The notes below the pieces were generated by a model. That model saw only the letters and a list, made by a program, of their open reading frames with translations. It made no database searches and had not been told where the DNA came from. From positions 39,384,751 to 39,448,750 of the forward strand of contig OX638130.1 in NCBI GenBank assembly GCA_951804985.1: a stretch of DNA of 64,000 nucleotides. Reading direction: 5' to 3'. Every line of letters begins with the position of its first letter. Within the stretch, counting starts at the first letter, position 1. Origin of the DNA: Dryomyza anilis (taxonomy: Eukaryota; Arthropoda; Insecta; Diptera; Dryomyzidae). Of the stretch, positions 21,769 to 35,068 are shown one piece after another. A program made the position numbers and the translations under genes.

Positions 21769-22892
21769 CTTTTATGTATTATGTAGTACACGTATTTCAA
21801 AAATAAAAACTACAGAAAACAAATACATACTACATATTATGCAATATGTAGAAAACATTGCCGTTTTTTTTTTCGAAACGATAATAAAAACGATTCTGGT
21901 TTAATATTGCATCAAATTGTTCAAATATATAGAGATATATTTCAAAAATATTGCTATGTGGAAAATGTTTAAATATCCTAACATAAAATTTTGCTGTACG
22001 AAAATTACGAAATTTTAAAAATTAGCAACGAGATCGGATTTTTGTTATCCAAGTTAGTTCGAGAAAACTTCGAGGCATAAATCACTTCTTACCAAATTTT
22101 TTAGGTTTTTGGTACAAATAATACCTAAACATATTTTAAAAGTTTGTTTTTAAAATATTGTATATAATTTTTAAAGTGTTCTTTTTACTGCGCAATTTAT
22201 TTAAATTTCAAGGACAATCCATTGATTAGATGTTCGGATTTAAAAGTTATGACGAAGTTTGTTTTATTATCCTTAACACGAGGTTTACAGTATTCTACGG
22301 TCGAGTTTTTTCTACAACCACAAAAAGTAATTATTGATTATTTTGAAACTTTGGACCACTGTATCTCTGGAGAGGGTGAGTCTTGAACTTCGGTAGATTT
22401 GGTGTAGAATGTCTCTAATACAAAAAGTTTTACTTACTAAAAAAAATGTTAAAATGAATCCAATTCCAATTTGTACAATGCAAGACTCTTGTCTGCAAAT
22501 TTTTGATTCTTGTTTTATTCTGATTTGCGCCTTTATTTGATAAAATGGTTTTGTTAAATACTGTCCAGTTTTTATGATTTTTAAGTTTTAATTATTTTTC
22601 TCTCCTTTTATTTTTAATAGTCTAACCAAAAACAATAATGTAATTTAGATGTACACGGTTTTACTTAGATGTACAAAACAATGCGCTACCATATATTTTT
22701 TATAAATGCCGGTGAAATATAGCCAAGGGAAATTCAAAACTTTAAATTACATTTAAAATTTTATGAATATAAAACAATATTACTTGATGAAAAAAGGTAA
22801 ACATTATCGTTATGCCATTTGTGCAACATCATTTATAATATTTAAAAAATATATATTTTTATATTAATTAAAAAGTCTTCGGGTATCTTCAG
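21769..22892. repeat. Left-arm spacer of 6-kb inverted duplication
   Basis: Non-coding AT-rich sequence present as a near-identical reverse complement at about 37650-38934; for example AATATTACTTGATGAAAAAA at 22778 pairs with the stretch near 37915. No gene seen. Confidence 0.82.
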
Positions 22893-23585
22893 GGTATACG
22901 AATCCTGAAAATAACTACAAACTTTCAATCGCTGAAGAATTTTCATTAATTTGATATCCATATTTACAAATGGGTAGGTGTACCGAATTTCGATTTTTTT
23001 GGAACCACAAGTAATTTCGCGGGAAAACATTATTTTCATGTATTTGAGCATGAAGTCAATATATATTTGACCAGAAGAGTTTACCTAAGCACGAATACAG
23101 TAAATCCCTACTACTTTAAAAATGAAAAGTTAGATAACTGAAACTCATAACTTAGGTTACTTTATACCTACGCAGTATGTGCGAAAAAATTGGCGAGATC
23201 GGTCCATTGTGATCAGACCATTTATATTCAAACAACTCATATAAAATTTACATCTACAGATCACTTTTACTGTATACGTGCTTAGGTAAACTTTTTTGGT
23301 CAAATATATATTGATTTCATGCTCAAATACATGAATATTTTTTCCCGCGAAACTACTTTTGGTTCCCAAAAAAAAAAAAATTGAAATTCGGTACACCTAC
23401 CAATTTGTATCAAATGGGTATCAAATGAATGGAAATTCTTCAGCGATTGTAAGTTTGTAGTTATTTTCAGGATTTCTATGACCTATACACCTTTTTGAAT
23501 GGTGTGTAGGGTGTTTATAGTCGGCTTAGACCGACTATAACTTTGATAATCCTAATTATCTTAATAACACCTTCTATAAAATATC
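22893..23585. mobile_element. Fold-back of family-B internal sequence
   Basis: 22893-23100 and 23265-23475 are reverse complements of each other (both with GGGTAGGTGTACCGAATTTC or its complement, changed by a few bases), around a ~165-bp centre. 23480-23585 is a family-B end with CGGCTTAGACCGACTATAAC. The mirror of the entire segment lies at 36692-37395. Confidence 0.75.
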
Positions 23586-23605
23586 CTTACTTACTTAAAT
23601 GGCCC

Positions 23606-25319
23606 TTACAACCGTGGGTCGGTTTTGGCCGCTGAGATGAAGCCGCGCCAGTCGGATCTGCTTTGCGCGCGCTGACGCCAGTTAGAAATACCAAGCGTTG
23701 CCAGGTTGTCCTCAACTTGGTCTTTCCAACGCAGATTTGGACGCCATTTTCTACGCTGTCCACCTTCGAGTTTCGATTCAAGCTCCTTCTTGGCCGGAGA
23801 GTTTTCATCCATTCGTTTGACATGACCTAGCCAGCGAAGCCGCTGAATCTTGATGCGCTTGACTATGTCAATGTCGTTGAATAACTCATACAGCTCGTGG
23901 TTCATCCTGTTTCGATACTCGTTAGCAAAGCAGAATCTTTCTCTCGAACGCTCCCAGAACTCTCTCATCGGTGGAGGCCAGCGTCCATGTTTCTGCACCA
24001 TAAAGTAGGACGGGCATGATGAGTGACTTGTAGAGCGTTATTTTTGTCCGGCGAGAGAGGGCTCTGCTTCTCAATTGCCTACTGAGCCCAAAGTAGCACC
24101 TGTTGGCAAGAGTTATTCTCCGTTTGATCTCCAGGCTGACGTCGTTGATGCTGTTTACGCTGGATCCCAGATAGACGAAGTCCTTCACAATGTCGAACTT
24201 GTGGTTGTCAAAATCAGCTTTTTGGAACTTCGTCTTGTCCTCGTACACCGCTAGACCCATTCGATGCGACTCTTTCTCCAATCTGGAGAATGCTGCGCTG
24301 ACTGCTCGTGTGCTCCTGCCAATGATATCAATATCGTCGGCATATGCGAGCAGTATGACACCTTTGTTGAGGATAGTGCCGCTTTGACGGAGTTCGGCAG
24401 CTCAAACTATTTTCTCCATCAACAAGTTAAAAATGTCGCACGATAGGGTGTCACCCTGTTTGAAACCTCGTTCGGTATGAAATGGCTCGGAGAGTTCTGT
24501 TCCTATTCACACTGAGCAACGTGTGTTGCTCAGGGTCATCCTGCAAAGCCTTATAAGTTTCGCAGGTATACCGAACTCAGACATTGCGGCATATAATCGT
24601 TCCCTTATCGGAGTGTCGAAGACGGCTTTATAATCGACTAATAGGTGGTAGGTGTCGATCTGTTTTTCTAGGGTATTTTCCTGGATTAGGCGCAATGTGA
24701 AAATCTGGTCTATGGTGGACTTTCCAGGTCTGAAGCCGCACTGATAAGGTCCAATCAGTCTGTTGACGATGGGCTTCAGTCTTTCACATAATACGCTCGA
24801 TAGAAACTTGTATGCGATATTGAGTAGGCTGATCCCACGGTAGTTGGCGCAGATAGTGGGATCCCCTTTCTTAAGGATTGGGCAGAGTACACTGAGGTTC
24901 CAGTCACTTGGCATTCTTTCATCCGACCATATTCTGCTTACGAGCTCGTGCATGCTCTCTATTAGCTCTTCGCCTCCGGTCTTAAACAATTCAGCAGGCA
25001 GGCCATCAGCACCTGCGGCTTTGTTGTTTTTCAGCCGAGCAATGGCTGTTCTGACCTCGTCATGGTCGGGTGGCGGAATCTCAACGTCGTCATCAAGTAC
25101 TGGGGTTGCCGGGTTTGCTTCTCTATCGGTGGAATTGAGGTCATCATCACCGGTCAGCAGTTTAGAGAAGTGATCCCTCCATATTTTCAGTATGCTCTGG
25201 ATATCTGTCACTAGATTTCCGTTCTCATCTTTACAGGAAGAGGCTCCGGATTTTGAACCTCCGGCTAGGCGTCTTATTTTCTCGAAGAATTTTCGAGCCT
25301 CATTCCTGTCCCCATGCAT
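23606..25319 (-). pseudogene. Reverse transcriptase, RTE copy 2
   Basis: The 24507-25319 frame holds the RT N-terminal blocks ('NNKAAGADGLPAELFKTGGE', 'ANYRGISLLNIAYKF', 'YQCGFRPGKSTIDQIF'). A stop after 'LSNTRCSV' at 24507 and another break follow. The YADD stretch lies near 24330 in a broken frame. The C-terminal part is at 23606-24281, where a 42-bp deletion removed the 'LVSTSTKESVRLG' segment. The mirror copy shares that deletion. Confidence 0.82.
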
Positions 25320-25429
25320 CTCAATCTCCTCACACTCACGTCTTTCTGCATCGCTTTTTTTACGCCTGAAAAGACGTCTCTCTTCCCTCCTCTTTGATCG
25401 TGGCCTTGTGGATATCGAAATGTTCGAAA

Positions 25430-26114
25430 CTATGTGTTACTAACTACCATGTTTCGTGCTGCGGCGAAGTCGATTAGCCTCGTTCCGTTATCGGAAGTGT
25501 TGGCATGGAGGCTAAATTTTCCGATTGTGGGACAATAGATGGATTCTCTGCCCACCTTGGCGTTAAAATCGCCTAGCACGATTTTGATATCGTGGCGGGG
25601 GCAGCGCTCGTATGCGTTGTCTAGGCGCTCGTAGAAGCGCTCTTTTGTCTCGTCATCTTTCTCGTTCGTCGGAGCGTGTGCACAAATTAGGCTGATATGG
25701 AAATATTTAGCCTTGATGCGGATTGTTGCCAGCCTTTCGTCCACGGGCGTGAACCTAGAGACAAGGTGGCGGAGTCTCTTGCCGACCACAAACACCACAT
25801 CCAAATTCGTGTCTCTCCGCATGGCAGCTGTAGTAGATATCACAGGACGCTTGTTTCGAACAGCCCTGTCCCGTCCATCGCATCTCCTGGATAGCGGTGA
25901 TGTCAGCCTTATATTTTTCGATGACATCTGCCAGCTGGATAGAGGCACCTTCCCTATAAAGGGTCCGGACATTCCAGGTGCATATCCGTAAATCATGGTC
26001 CTTAAAACGTTTGCGTGGGTCGTCATCGTTGTAATTGGTCGTTATCCGAGGCTTCTTTTTTGTTTTCATTGGGCGCATAGGTTTTTTCCGTGGTGGGACC
26101 CAAACCCAACGCAC
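25430..26114 (-). pseudogene. AP-type endonuclease fragment, RTE copy 2
   Basis: 'ICTWNVRTLYREGASIQLAD' and 'DITAIQEMRW' give the N and E residues of apurinic-type endonucleases; 'ICAHAPTNEKDDE' and 'IVLGDFNAKVG' give the D-x-N site. The final S-D-H motif is deleted. A frameshift at about 25800-25880 splits the domain. The endonuclease would nick target DNA for target-primed reverse transcription. Confidence 0.82.
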
Positions 26115-26353
26115 GAATCCTCACTCTGAGGGAGATGCTCGCCACTCACTTTAGCCGACTTCTACACCGGGTGGTGTAGAGCGCCGTTTCCAGGGACTTC
26201 CACGAGGAGGACTTCCACCGAAGTAGAGGTGTCACCATTTGACAATTTGCCAATTCTGGTGACCAGTGAGTTGACTTGAGACGACACCGACAAGGATTGA
26301 GCTGGCTTCGCCATGTTGAAGCACTCAGACACGTTGCCTTGTGATAATCGCCC

Positions 26354-26971
<618 letters not shown>

Positions 26972-27825
26972 TATACCCTACACCTATGAGGTACAGGGTG
27001 TATTAACTTTGTGCATATATTGTAACGCCCCTTAGGAGGCGTGTCCGGTATGGAAAAGTATATATATATTCTTGATCAGCATCACCACCCGAGTCCGTTT
27101 AGCCATGTCCGTCTTTCTGTCCGTCCGCCTGTCTTGCTGTCCGTATACACGATAACTTGAAAAATACTGCTTAGAATGCGATGAAATTTCGTTTCAATAC
27201 TTTTTAGCCAAAAGTTAGTTTTGTCAATGTAAATTAGCTAAATTGGTCAACGGACACGTCCACCTCCCATACAAGACACTTTTATATAACTCTTTACGAA
27301 CCAATAACTCGAAAGGTATTCAAGATATACTTATAAAATGTAAAACGTATTGTTAATTCAACTAAAAATATATGATACAAAAATGGGCGTGATACGCCCA
27401 AATTTGATTTTTTTATTACTCCTCGCTTTTTCATAGTGGACCTTTTATTTTTTTGGCAAATTATTGAAAACAATATTATGAAGTATTAGCCTTTAATCTC
27501 TACATATGTTTAAAAGTGGGCGTGATCCGCCCACATTTATTTTTCTACATGTTTTAACATTTTTTGATTTTTTATTTTTTTACTTTTACATCAATTTTTT
27601 AAATTAATGGAATATACGTCGTCAGAAATTTGATATGTAAATAATATTCTGAGTGTAAGAATGTTCAGCATAATTAAGAACTTTAAAGGTAGGTATAAAA
27701 TTAAATTCCCCACACTAAAATTCACACCAAAGTGTAGGGTATTACATAGTCGGGCGCGACAGACTATAAAAGTCCGTCTCATGTGAACGAACTTACCCAT
27801 GTGACCTAACTTTCCCAACTCGTTT
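26972..27825 (+). mobile_element. Family-A short repeat, second copy in Z
   Basis: TATACCCTACACCTATGAGG to CTTTCCCAACTCG, more diverged than the copy at 19178. Its flanks GTAATAT and TTTTAGATATAG join exactly into the uninterrupted GTAATATTTTAGATATAG found in reverse complement near 29575, so no target duplication was made. Confidence 0.85.
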
Positions 27826-28230
27826 TAGATATAGTTTGTTTAGACTTTGTCCAATATTTTCAGTCAAAAATTATTATTCTGCATACAAAAAATCCGTTCT
27901 TAAAATAGTATGAAGTTATATCGATATCTTACAGGCAAAAGATAGCAACCAACAGAAATTTCACAGAAGGAGAAAAAAGTCCCAAAATTGAGTAGATCAA
28001 CTCGAAGTGTCATTTAATTGAGCTGACCATAATAATAGTGTGGCACAATTTCCAAAATATCCAATACTTGCAGAAAAATGTAGATGTCCCAATTTATATC
28101 AAACAATTTTTCAAATCATGAATTTTTGGAAAACTTTGATGCAAACTTCTATGTTTTTATGTATATCAAATAACATACTTATTAAAATGTGGTTAAAAAC
28201 GTTAAATTCTGAAATTTTAAAAATACAAGA
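27826..28230. repeat. Z body, part 2
   Basis: Reverse complement of 29163-29580. It contains a short open frame (28040-28336) that is not preserved in the counterpart, so I treat it as non-coding. Confidence 0.75.
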
Positions 28231-28323
28231 GAACGAAGTGAAATTCAGATCTGCCTACTTTTGGTGGCAGATATTAATTCCACCCGTTCCTGTTGTTGAA
28301 GCCGTGTTGTTTACTTCACATAC

Positions 28324-28620
28324 GTACCAAAAGTAGGCAGATCTGAATTTCATATCGTTCTCTTTGTACTGAAATTGTTTCTGCCTCATTCTATTTAATT
28401 TCCACCATCAGTGCGAAGAGTGGCCAGATTAATAATCTTGATTTTTGCCATTGTAATAATCGATAAAGATACGATTATTTCATTATTATTTAATGCTTTT
28501 GTTAAACGAATTAAAACATTTTTATTCGTATGCGCATTGCTGTGAAAATCCTTAAAATTAAAAATCATCTATAGTTGTTGAAAGATATTATTGGATATTT
28601 ACAAAAAAAATTAAGTACTT
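28324..28620. repeat. Long inverted repeat partner of 33030-33300
   Basis: Starts with a cut Z end module, then matches 33030-33300 in reverse complement (ATTATTTAATGCTTTTGTTA and GAAAGATATTATTGGATATT stretches). This suggests a second, larger Z-type element spanning 28324-33342. Confidence 0.7.
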
Positions 28621-29162
28621 GATGATAAATTTTTTTCTGAGTATAATAATAAAAAAAGGAAACCTAATATATTTTTTACTAAAAACATAAACTGTATTTG
28701 CTTTCAAGTATTTTTTCCAGTAAACCCAATTATATTTTTAAGATATTCAAACGATATCGTAAATATGACATAATGTACAAAAAATCTAATTTTTATTTCT
28801 TTACTATTTTAAATAATTTTTAAGCATTTAGGAGGAATATTTATACAAATCTTCTATATCGTTTTCCTAAATACGACCCACGCGGTTAATAAATTCTCAG
28901 GTGATGATATTGATTATATTGATTTTACGATATTAAAACCATTTTCTGCATTTGCGTTTATATGGACTAAAAATTGTTGAAGTAATTTTGGTAAACCCTA
29001 AACATACAATAGTTTTGCTAAAAAAATTACACAATTTTTTTATGACATTAAAAAGTATAATAAAATGTGCCGTTGGGAATCAATAAGGCTTAGTCCATTT
29101 TTGGAAAAAAAAAAAAGTTAAACAAGGCCAGAATTCGTATTCTAGAGCTGGTATTACATATA
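28621..29162. other. Interval without recognised feature
   Basis: AT-rich, no coding frame, no second copy noticed in the window. Confidence 0.4.
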
Positions 29163-30223
29163 CTGTATTTTTAAAATTTCAGAATTTAACGTTTTTAACC
29201 ACATTTTAATAAGTATGTTGTTTGACATACATTAAAACATAGAAGTTTGCATCAAAATTTTCCGAAAATTCATGATTTGAAAAATTGTTCAAAATAAATT
29301 GGGATATCTACATTTTTCTTCAAATACTTCTGCAAATAATGGATATTTTGGAAATTGTGCCACACTATTATTATTGTCAGCTCAATTAAATGACACTTTC
29401 ATCTACTCAATTTTAAGAATTATTCTCTTCCTGAAATTTGTTTTCTGTTGGTTGCTATCTTTTGCCTGTAAGATATCGATATAATTTCATACTATTTTAA
29501 GAAAGGATTTTTTTAATGCAAGATAATATTTTTGACTGAAAATATTGGGCAAAGTCTAAGCAAACTATATCTAAAATATTACACCATTTGTATTTCTACG
29601 TCCTGAGATAAAACACCATTTGAACTGGTTCTGCGGAATACAAAAGAGTTTCTCATTTTCGAATTCTATTAATATAAATTTAATCTAAATTCAAGATCTT
29701 TAGACATGTTGATATAACTATTATTAATAATCCAAGTACATTCTGTTTTACTGTTTGAAATTTAATATAGTTTGACAATAACATTTTTCTAATTTCACTA
29801 TTTAGAGAGGCCTCTATGATTGAAATAATATAATAAAATTAGTGAATATTGAAAATACATAGGTAATAAATTCGTACATATATACTGTCTAAAGACGATG
29901 GATACTCAAATACTTCAATCGCGTAGCGATTCGAACCGCTACAGAACTTTTATATGATTGCCATCGAATTACAGTAGGCGATAGTGTTTTATATATATCT
30001 GAAAATATTCATGAAACTCTTTAAATTTTTCTTTTGTAGTATAATTTTATTTGATTCTAAATTGCACAAAAAATACACAAAAATTAAATTACACAAAAAA
30101 TACCAATGAGATCAAAAATGCACTGTTCTTGTGGAATTACACAAAAAGTGGCCACACTGACACAACTACACTTCTTTACAAAGAGAACGAAGTAAAAATC
30201 AGATCTGCCTACTTTTGGTCCCA
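29163..30223 (-). mobile_element. Uninterrupted inverted copy of element Z
   Basis: Reverse complement of Z without the three insertions seen at 18967-28323. It ends with a Z end module at 30184-30223; the other end module is missing. It provides the empty-site sequence for each nested insertion. Confidence 0.75.
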
Positions 30224-30555
30224 CCTGCATTCGTTATTCTTAAAGGAAACAGTTTTTAACGATTGCATATAAAACATTTAATGATCTAACAATACTCTTT
30301 AAAAACCATAAATATTGCAAATTATTGCTAAGAAATATATTTCAGAATCACATGTACCTGTAATTTCATTAATATTTAGGTGGGTGAGGCTATTTCATGA
30401 TTTTTGTAGAAATCGTTACAAAGGGAACGATCGATATTAACGACGTAAAGTAAATGGGATGTGAATTCTTAATTTTTGATATGAACCCTTTTTTTAAATA
30501 GTAGTGTTGAAATATAATAAAAACTGTAATTTATTGCTCAGAAATATAATCCTAA
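30224..30555. other. Interval without recognised feature
   Basis: AT-rich non-coding sequence between Z and the first small MITE. Confidence 0.4.
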
Positions 30556-30668
30556 TGCCCGATTTACATTGTATCTTCTGTGGTTCCTAAAAATAGTATT
30601 TCTTTTTGAAAAAATGCACCCCTAGGAGATACAGTGAGACTCACAAAAGATACAATGTAAATCGGGCA
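30556..30668. mobile_element. Fold-back MITE with TAA target duplication, copy 1
   Basis: TGCCCGATTTACATTGTATC at the left is inverted at the right (...ACAATGTAAATCGGGCA). TAA flanks both sides (30553-30555 and 30669-30671). A 3-bp TWA duplication is characteristic of PIF/Harbinger transposition. Confidence 0.82.
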
Positions 30669-31054
30669 TAAAGCATGTTTGTACAAGTAATGCTCATTAA
30701 TACTTACGTGTTTGATCCTTTTTAATGATATTCTTAGAAATCTTCTCAAAGGTAATGGTCGATATATACGACTTAAAATAAATGTGATCTGAATTCTTAT
30801 TTTTTAACTGAGACCGTAATTATTTTATTATTGAGTTAGATAATTTGAAACCAATGCAAAAGTACATGAGCTATATATTACAATCACAATCAACATTTTA
30901 CAACTATATGAAATCAATAAAATGTGAAATCAACTGAAATTGTACATTTTTATATATATGTAGATACAACCATTATCAGCACCATCTATTGCCTTTTAGT
31001 TTGAAACTTGTCTACAGAATCAGTCAAAGTAATAGCTATAGCTATATTGCATTA

Positions 31055-31207
31055 TGCCCGATTTACATTGTATCTTCTGTGAGTCTCACTGTATCTCCTA
31101 GGTGTGCATTTAAAAAAAAAAAAAATCTATTTTTATATCAAAATTTAAAAAAATGCAACCCTAGGCGATACAGTGAGACTCACAGAAGATATAATGTAAA
31201 TCGGGCA
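31055..31207. mobile_element. Fold-back MITE with TTA target duplication, copy 2
   Basis: Same ends as copy 1. The arms of about 55 bp extend through GAGTCTCACTGTATC and CCTAG around an A-rich centre. TTA flanks both sides (31052-31054 and 31208-31210). Confidence 0.85.
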
Positions 31208-31210
31208 TTA

Positions 31211-31860
31211 TACACTCTAAAAACTGAGTTTAAAATTACTACGTAAAAGTGTGTATTTTTTGTGTAAATTTGCAAATTTTGTGCACATATGCGTATATGA
31301 GTGTGTAAAAAAACGATTTAGACAATTATTGTTTAATGTTACAACTATTTACGTGTACATATACATTTTATTTGCATTTTTAAACCTTTGTTGTGTGATA
31401 TAAAGCACAAAATGTTTAAAATTAGACACGCGTAGTAAATTTACATATCATTTGTTTATTTTTACACAAGCTTTGTTGAATTTTAAGCACATCTTGTTTG
31501 AACTTGCGACTATTAGTCTGTAGTGAAAATGACGCCAAGCCATGCTTATTTATTCTAAACTAGCTTACAGTAAAGATATCTATAATCAATGGACATCACA
31601 CAACTAGAAACCAAAAGACAATGGTTTTATAAACATTTTTAAATGAATTTTGTATTCATTTTGTATTCATTCAGTATTAAAGTGTTCTTTTTAATTTTTT
31701 AACAACATTTCTTTTTATTTTTAAGTTATGAACGAAAAGGACGAGTATCATTTTAGCTTTGTGTGCGGACATCGATACATTTACTTTTCTAATCATCTGA
31801 TTTTGATTATAAAAATAATTTAAATAATAAAGAAAATCAAAAAAGTTGATTCAAAAATCC
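31211..31860. repeat. Inverted repeat Y, left arm
   Basis: Starts TACACTCTAAAAACTGAGTT directly after the MITE duplication; reverse complement of 42050-42701 over ~650 bp. No coding frame. Confidence 0.82.
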
Positions 31861-32238
31861 ATGAGGGATACCTTGAGGGATACCTTTATTCTACTGCGGT
31901 TAATATTTTTACTATCAATCGGACATTTTTGTCCACACAAAATACGCGGACCACAAAAAACGCTAACAGCAAACGGTATGGCGCAGCAAAAAAAAAAACA
32001 TTACCAACTTTGAAGTATGAAGTTCAGAGGTGCCACTATGTGGGTTTTATCCGGATTTGTTTACTTTAAAAAGTTACCTTTCTGATATATCTATACGATG
32101 CTTAATAGATAACTTTTGTAAGCAAAGAAAATATTTTGTTCTAGTTGGGTTATTACACTCAGAAGAAAATGTACTATTAAGTACTTAATAGTACGACCAT
32201 TTAGATCATGTTTTTATAGTTCCATGTATTAATTTTTC
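31861..32238. other. Interval without recognised feature
   Basis: No gene seen. A short duplicated GAGGGATACCTTGAGGGATACC lies at 31863-31884 (in two pieces), and ACTATTAAGTACTTAATAGT is a perfect 20-bp palindrome at 32172-32191. Confidence 0.5.
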
Positions 32239-32241
32239 CAG

Positions 32242-32836
32242 TAGGGCGATTCTGTAACTTATTAACGACAAAAATCGATATGGTTAACTACTTTAATGCT
32301 GTAGTTTATCAACAAGGCTATTTTAAAAACAGCAGCTGTTTTCAAAAATATCTTGATATTTTCAATTTTTCTACATTATCAACCAGTCTAAAATTTGATT
32401 TTAACCCTAGCTAAAAATTTTAAACTGCTCGGTTGTTGTCTAAAATTTTTAGTCTGGAATAATATCCAACTCGCTGTCAAATTTAAAAATGATTTCAAAC
32501 TTTCTGATTTGTTATTGTTTTTCATCGAAGAAATTTGAATTTCTAGACATAATACAGTTTGAAAATTATAGAAATATTTGATTCATGTCTGGAATGATTA
32601 TAGTTTGGAAAGCAAAAACAGCCTGGTTGATAAAGTAAAAAAGTTGAGGCTAAAATAATAGCGGCTGTTTTGAAATAGCTGCTGTTTTGAAAAATATCCC
32701 GTTTGATAAACTACAGCAATAGAGACAAATATCGTTAAAAAATTACTTTTTATCATAACGATTGCTTTCCCAAGCTACAATTATTGTTAGTTAGCGATAT
32801 CGATATTTGTCCTTAATAAGTTACAGAATTGCGCTA
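32242..32836. mobile_element. 595-bp fold-back MITE with CAG target duplication
   Basis: TAGGGCGATTCTGTAACTTA at the left is inverted as TAAGTTACAGAATTGCGCTA at the right. Inner inverted words (GCTGTAGTTTATCAA and its complement) continue the stem. CAG lies on both sides (32239-32241 and 32837-32839). No transposase frame. Confidence 0.78.
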
Positions 32837-33029
32837 CAGGTTTGAAACCGTTGCCGTTACCTTTACTGTAATTCATTTCATTTTTTATATGAAACATCGT
32901 AACTGTTACCGAAATGATCGCATTGAACGATTACCGTTTACGAATTAAAATGTTACCGGTAAAATACCAGTATGAAACGTTTTCAAAACTATAGATATTG
33001 TAGAAAATTATAAATTTTTCATCTTTTAT

Positions 33030-33342
33030 GATTTTTTTTTTGTGAATATCCAATAATATCTTTCAACAACTATAGAGGATTTTTCATTTTAATGATTTTC
33101 ACAGCAATGTGCATACAAAAAGGGTTTAATTCATTTAACAAAAACATTAAATAATAATGAAATAATCGTATCAATGACAAAAATCAAGATTATTAATGTG
33201 GCAACTCTGCGCACCGACGTTTGAAATTTAATAGAACGAGGCGGAATCAACGGAGTGGAATTCAGATCTGCCTACTTTTGGTGGCAGATGTTGATTCTAC
33301 CCGTTCCGGTTGTTGAAGACGAGTTGTTAACTTCACGCATAT
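33030..33342. repeat. Right end of larger Z-type element
   Basis: Partner of 28324-28620. The last 90 bp (33253-33342) are the Z end module finishing GTTAACTTCACGCATA. Confidence 0.7.
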
Positions 33343-33904
33343 TGTAATCAGGGTTGTATTGAGCCTAGAACAGTGTTGTAATGAGCTCTGACTTACATTA
33401 TAATATTACGGAAACATTTTAATGTTGCCCCTTAAAGTGGTGTATGTTCTAATGGAAACATAATAATTACTACATCTAAACAAAATAAATATTTGAACAG
33501 AAACATAAATATGTTCAAAAGAAAACATGATTTTGTACGACATGAATATAAATATGTTTCCAGAGAAATACATCAGTTGTTTCAGTTCAAAAAGTAGTAT
33601 GTTTGCATAAAAACATATTTAAATATTTTTGGTAAGAAATCCTAAAAATAAAATAAAAATAAAATTTCGTTTTTTTTTATTAATTTTTATTAAAATCTTT
33701 AAACATGCACAGTGGGAATTTATAATATTCGAATTCATATACAAATTTTTAAATGTATAAATAAATTATTGGTTTCAAACTGCAAGTACAAGTGACAGCA
33801 TCAATGGATGCACAAATGCATGCTAAACCAGACGATCCAGGCTCGTTTTGTATTTGGTACAGTTACAATTGGTCTCAGTACAGCACATAGCGTAGGCAAG
33901 GTAA
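33343..33904. other. Interval without recognised gene
   Basis: AT-rich; several imperfect GAAACATAAATATG words at 33480-33620. No coding frame. Confidence 0.4.
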
Positions 33905-33980
33905 AATGCTTAAAAAACCATTTGGGAAGGTTAGATCACATGGGAAATTTTAAAGTAGGGATAATTTATAAGGGGACTAT
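33905..33980 (-). mobile_element. Family-B 3' end fragment
   Basis: GGGAAGGTTAGATCACATGG followed by GAAATTTTAAAGTAGGG, the reverse complement of the family-B terminus seen at 16700-16765. It adjoins the RTE copy 2 mirror. Confidence 0.7.
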
Positions 33981-34221
33981 GGGGGCGATTATCACAAGGC
34001 AACGTGCCTGAGTGCTTCAACATGGCGAAGCTAGCGCAATCCTTGTCGGTGTCGTCTCAAGTCAACTCACTGGTCACCAGAATTGGCAAATTGTCAAATG
34101 GTGACACCTCCACTTCGGTGGAAGTCCTCCTCGTGGAAGTCCCTGGAAACGGCGCTCTACACCACCCGGTGTAGAAGTCGGCTAAAGTGAGTGGCGAGCA
34201 TTTCCTTCAGAGTGAGGGTTC

Positions 34222-35006
34222 GTGCGTTGGGTTTGGGTCCCACCACGGAAAAAACTTATGCGCCCAATGAAAACAAAAAAGAAGCCTCAGATAACGACCT
34301 ATTACCACGATGACGACCCACGCAAACGTTTTAAGGACCATGATTTACGGATATGCACCTGGAATGTCCGGACCCTTTATAGGGAAGGTGCCTCTATCCA
34401 GCAGTCCTCTAAAAATATAAGGCTGACATCACCGCTATCCAGGAGACGCGATGGACGGGACAGGGCTGTTCGAAACAAGCGTCCTGTGATATCTACTACA
34501 GCTGCCATGCGGAGAGACACGAATTTGGATGTGGATTTGTGGTCGGCGAGAGACTCCGCCACCTTGTCTCTAGGTTCACGCCCGTGAACGAAAGGCTGGC
34601 AACAATCCGCATCAAGGCTAAATATTTCCATATCAGCCTAATTTGTGCACACGCTCCGACGAACGAGAAAGATGACGAGACAAAAGAGCGCTTCTACGAA
34701 CGCATAGACAACGCATACGTGCGCTGCCCCCGCCACGATATCAAAATCGTGCTAGGCGATTTTAACGCCAAGGTGGGCAGAGAAGCCATCTATTGTCCAA
34801 CAATCGGAAAATTTAGCCTCCATGCCAACACTTCCGATAACGGAACGAGGCTAATCGACTTCGCCGCAGCACGAAACATGGTAGTTAGTAACACTAGATT
34901 CGAACATTTCGAGAGGCGTCCTTTCAGGCGTAAAAAAAGCGAGGCAGAAAGACGTGAGTGTGAGGAGATTGAGATGCATGGGGACAGGAATTTTTCGAGA
35001 AAATAA
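34222..35006 (+). pseudogene. AP-type endonuclease fragment, RTE copy 2'
   Basis: Two frames: 34222-34587 with 'ICTWNVRTLYREG', and 34539-35006 with 'ICAHAPTNEKDDE' and 'IVLGDFNAKVG'. After 'FEHFE' the frame jumps to the linker 'RRPFRRKKSEAERRECEE', so the last third with the S-D-H motif is gone. Cannot be a working nuclease. Confidence 0.82.
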
Positions 35007-35068
35007 AACGAATAGCCGGAGGTTAAAAATCCGGAGCCTCTTCCTGTAAAGATGAGAACGGAAATCTA

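Noticed and set aside
24844..25443. Plus-strand frames repeated in every RTE copy ('MAQIVGSPFLRIGQ' type)
   Set aside because: Antisense to the RT coding blocks; they recur only because the LINE recurs.
28040..28336. 98-codon plus-strand frame in element Z as a Z-encoded protein
   Set aside because: The inverted Z copy does not keep the frame and no motif is recognisable.
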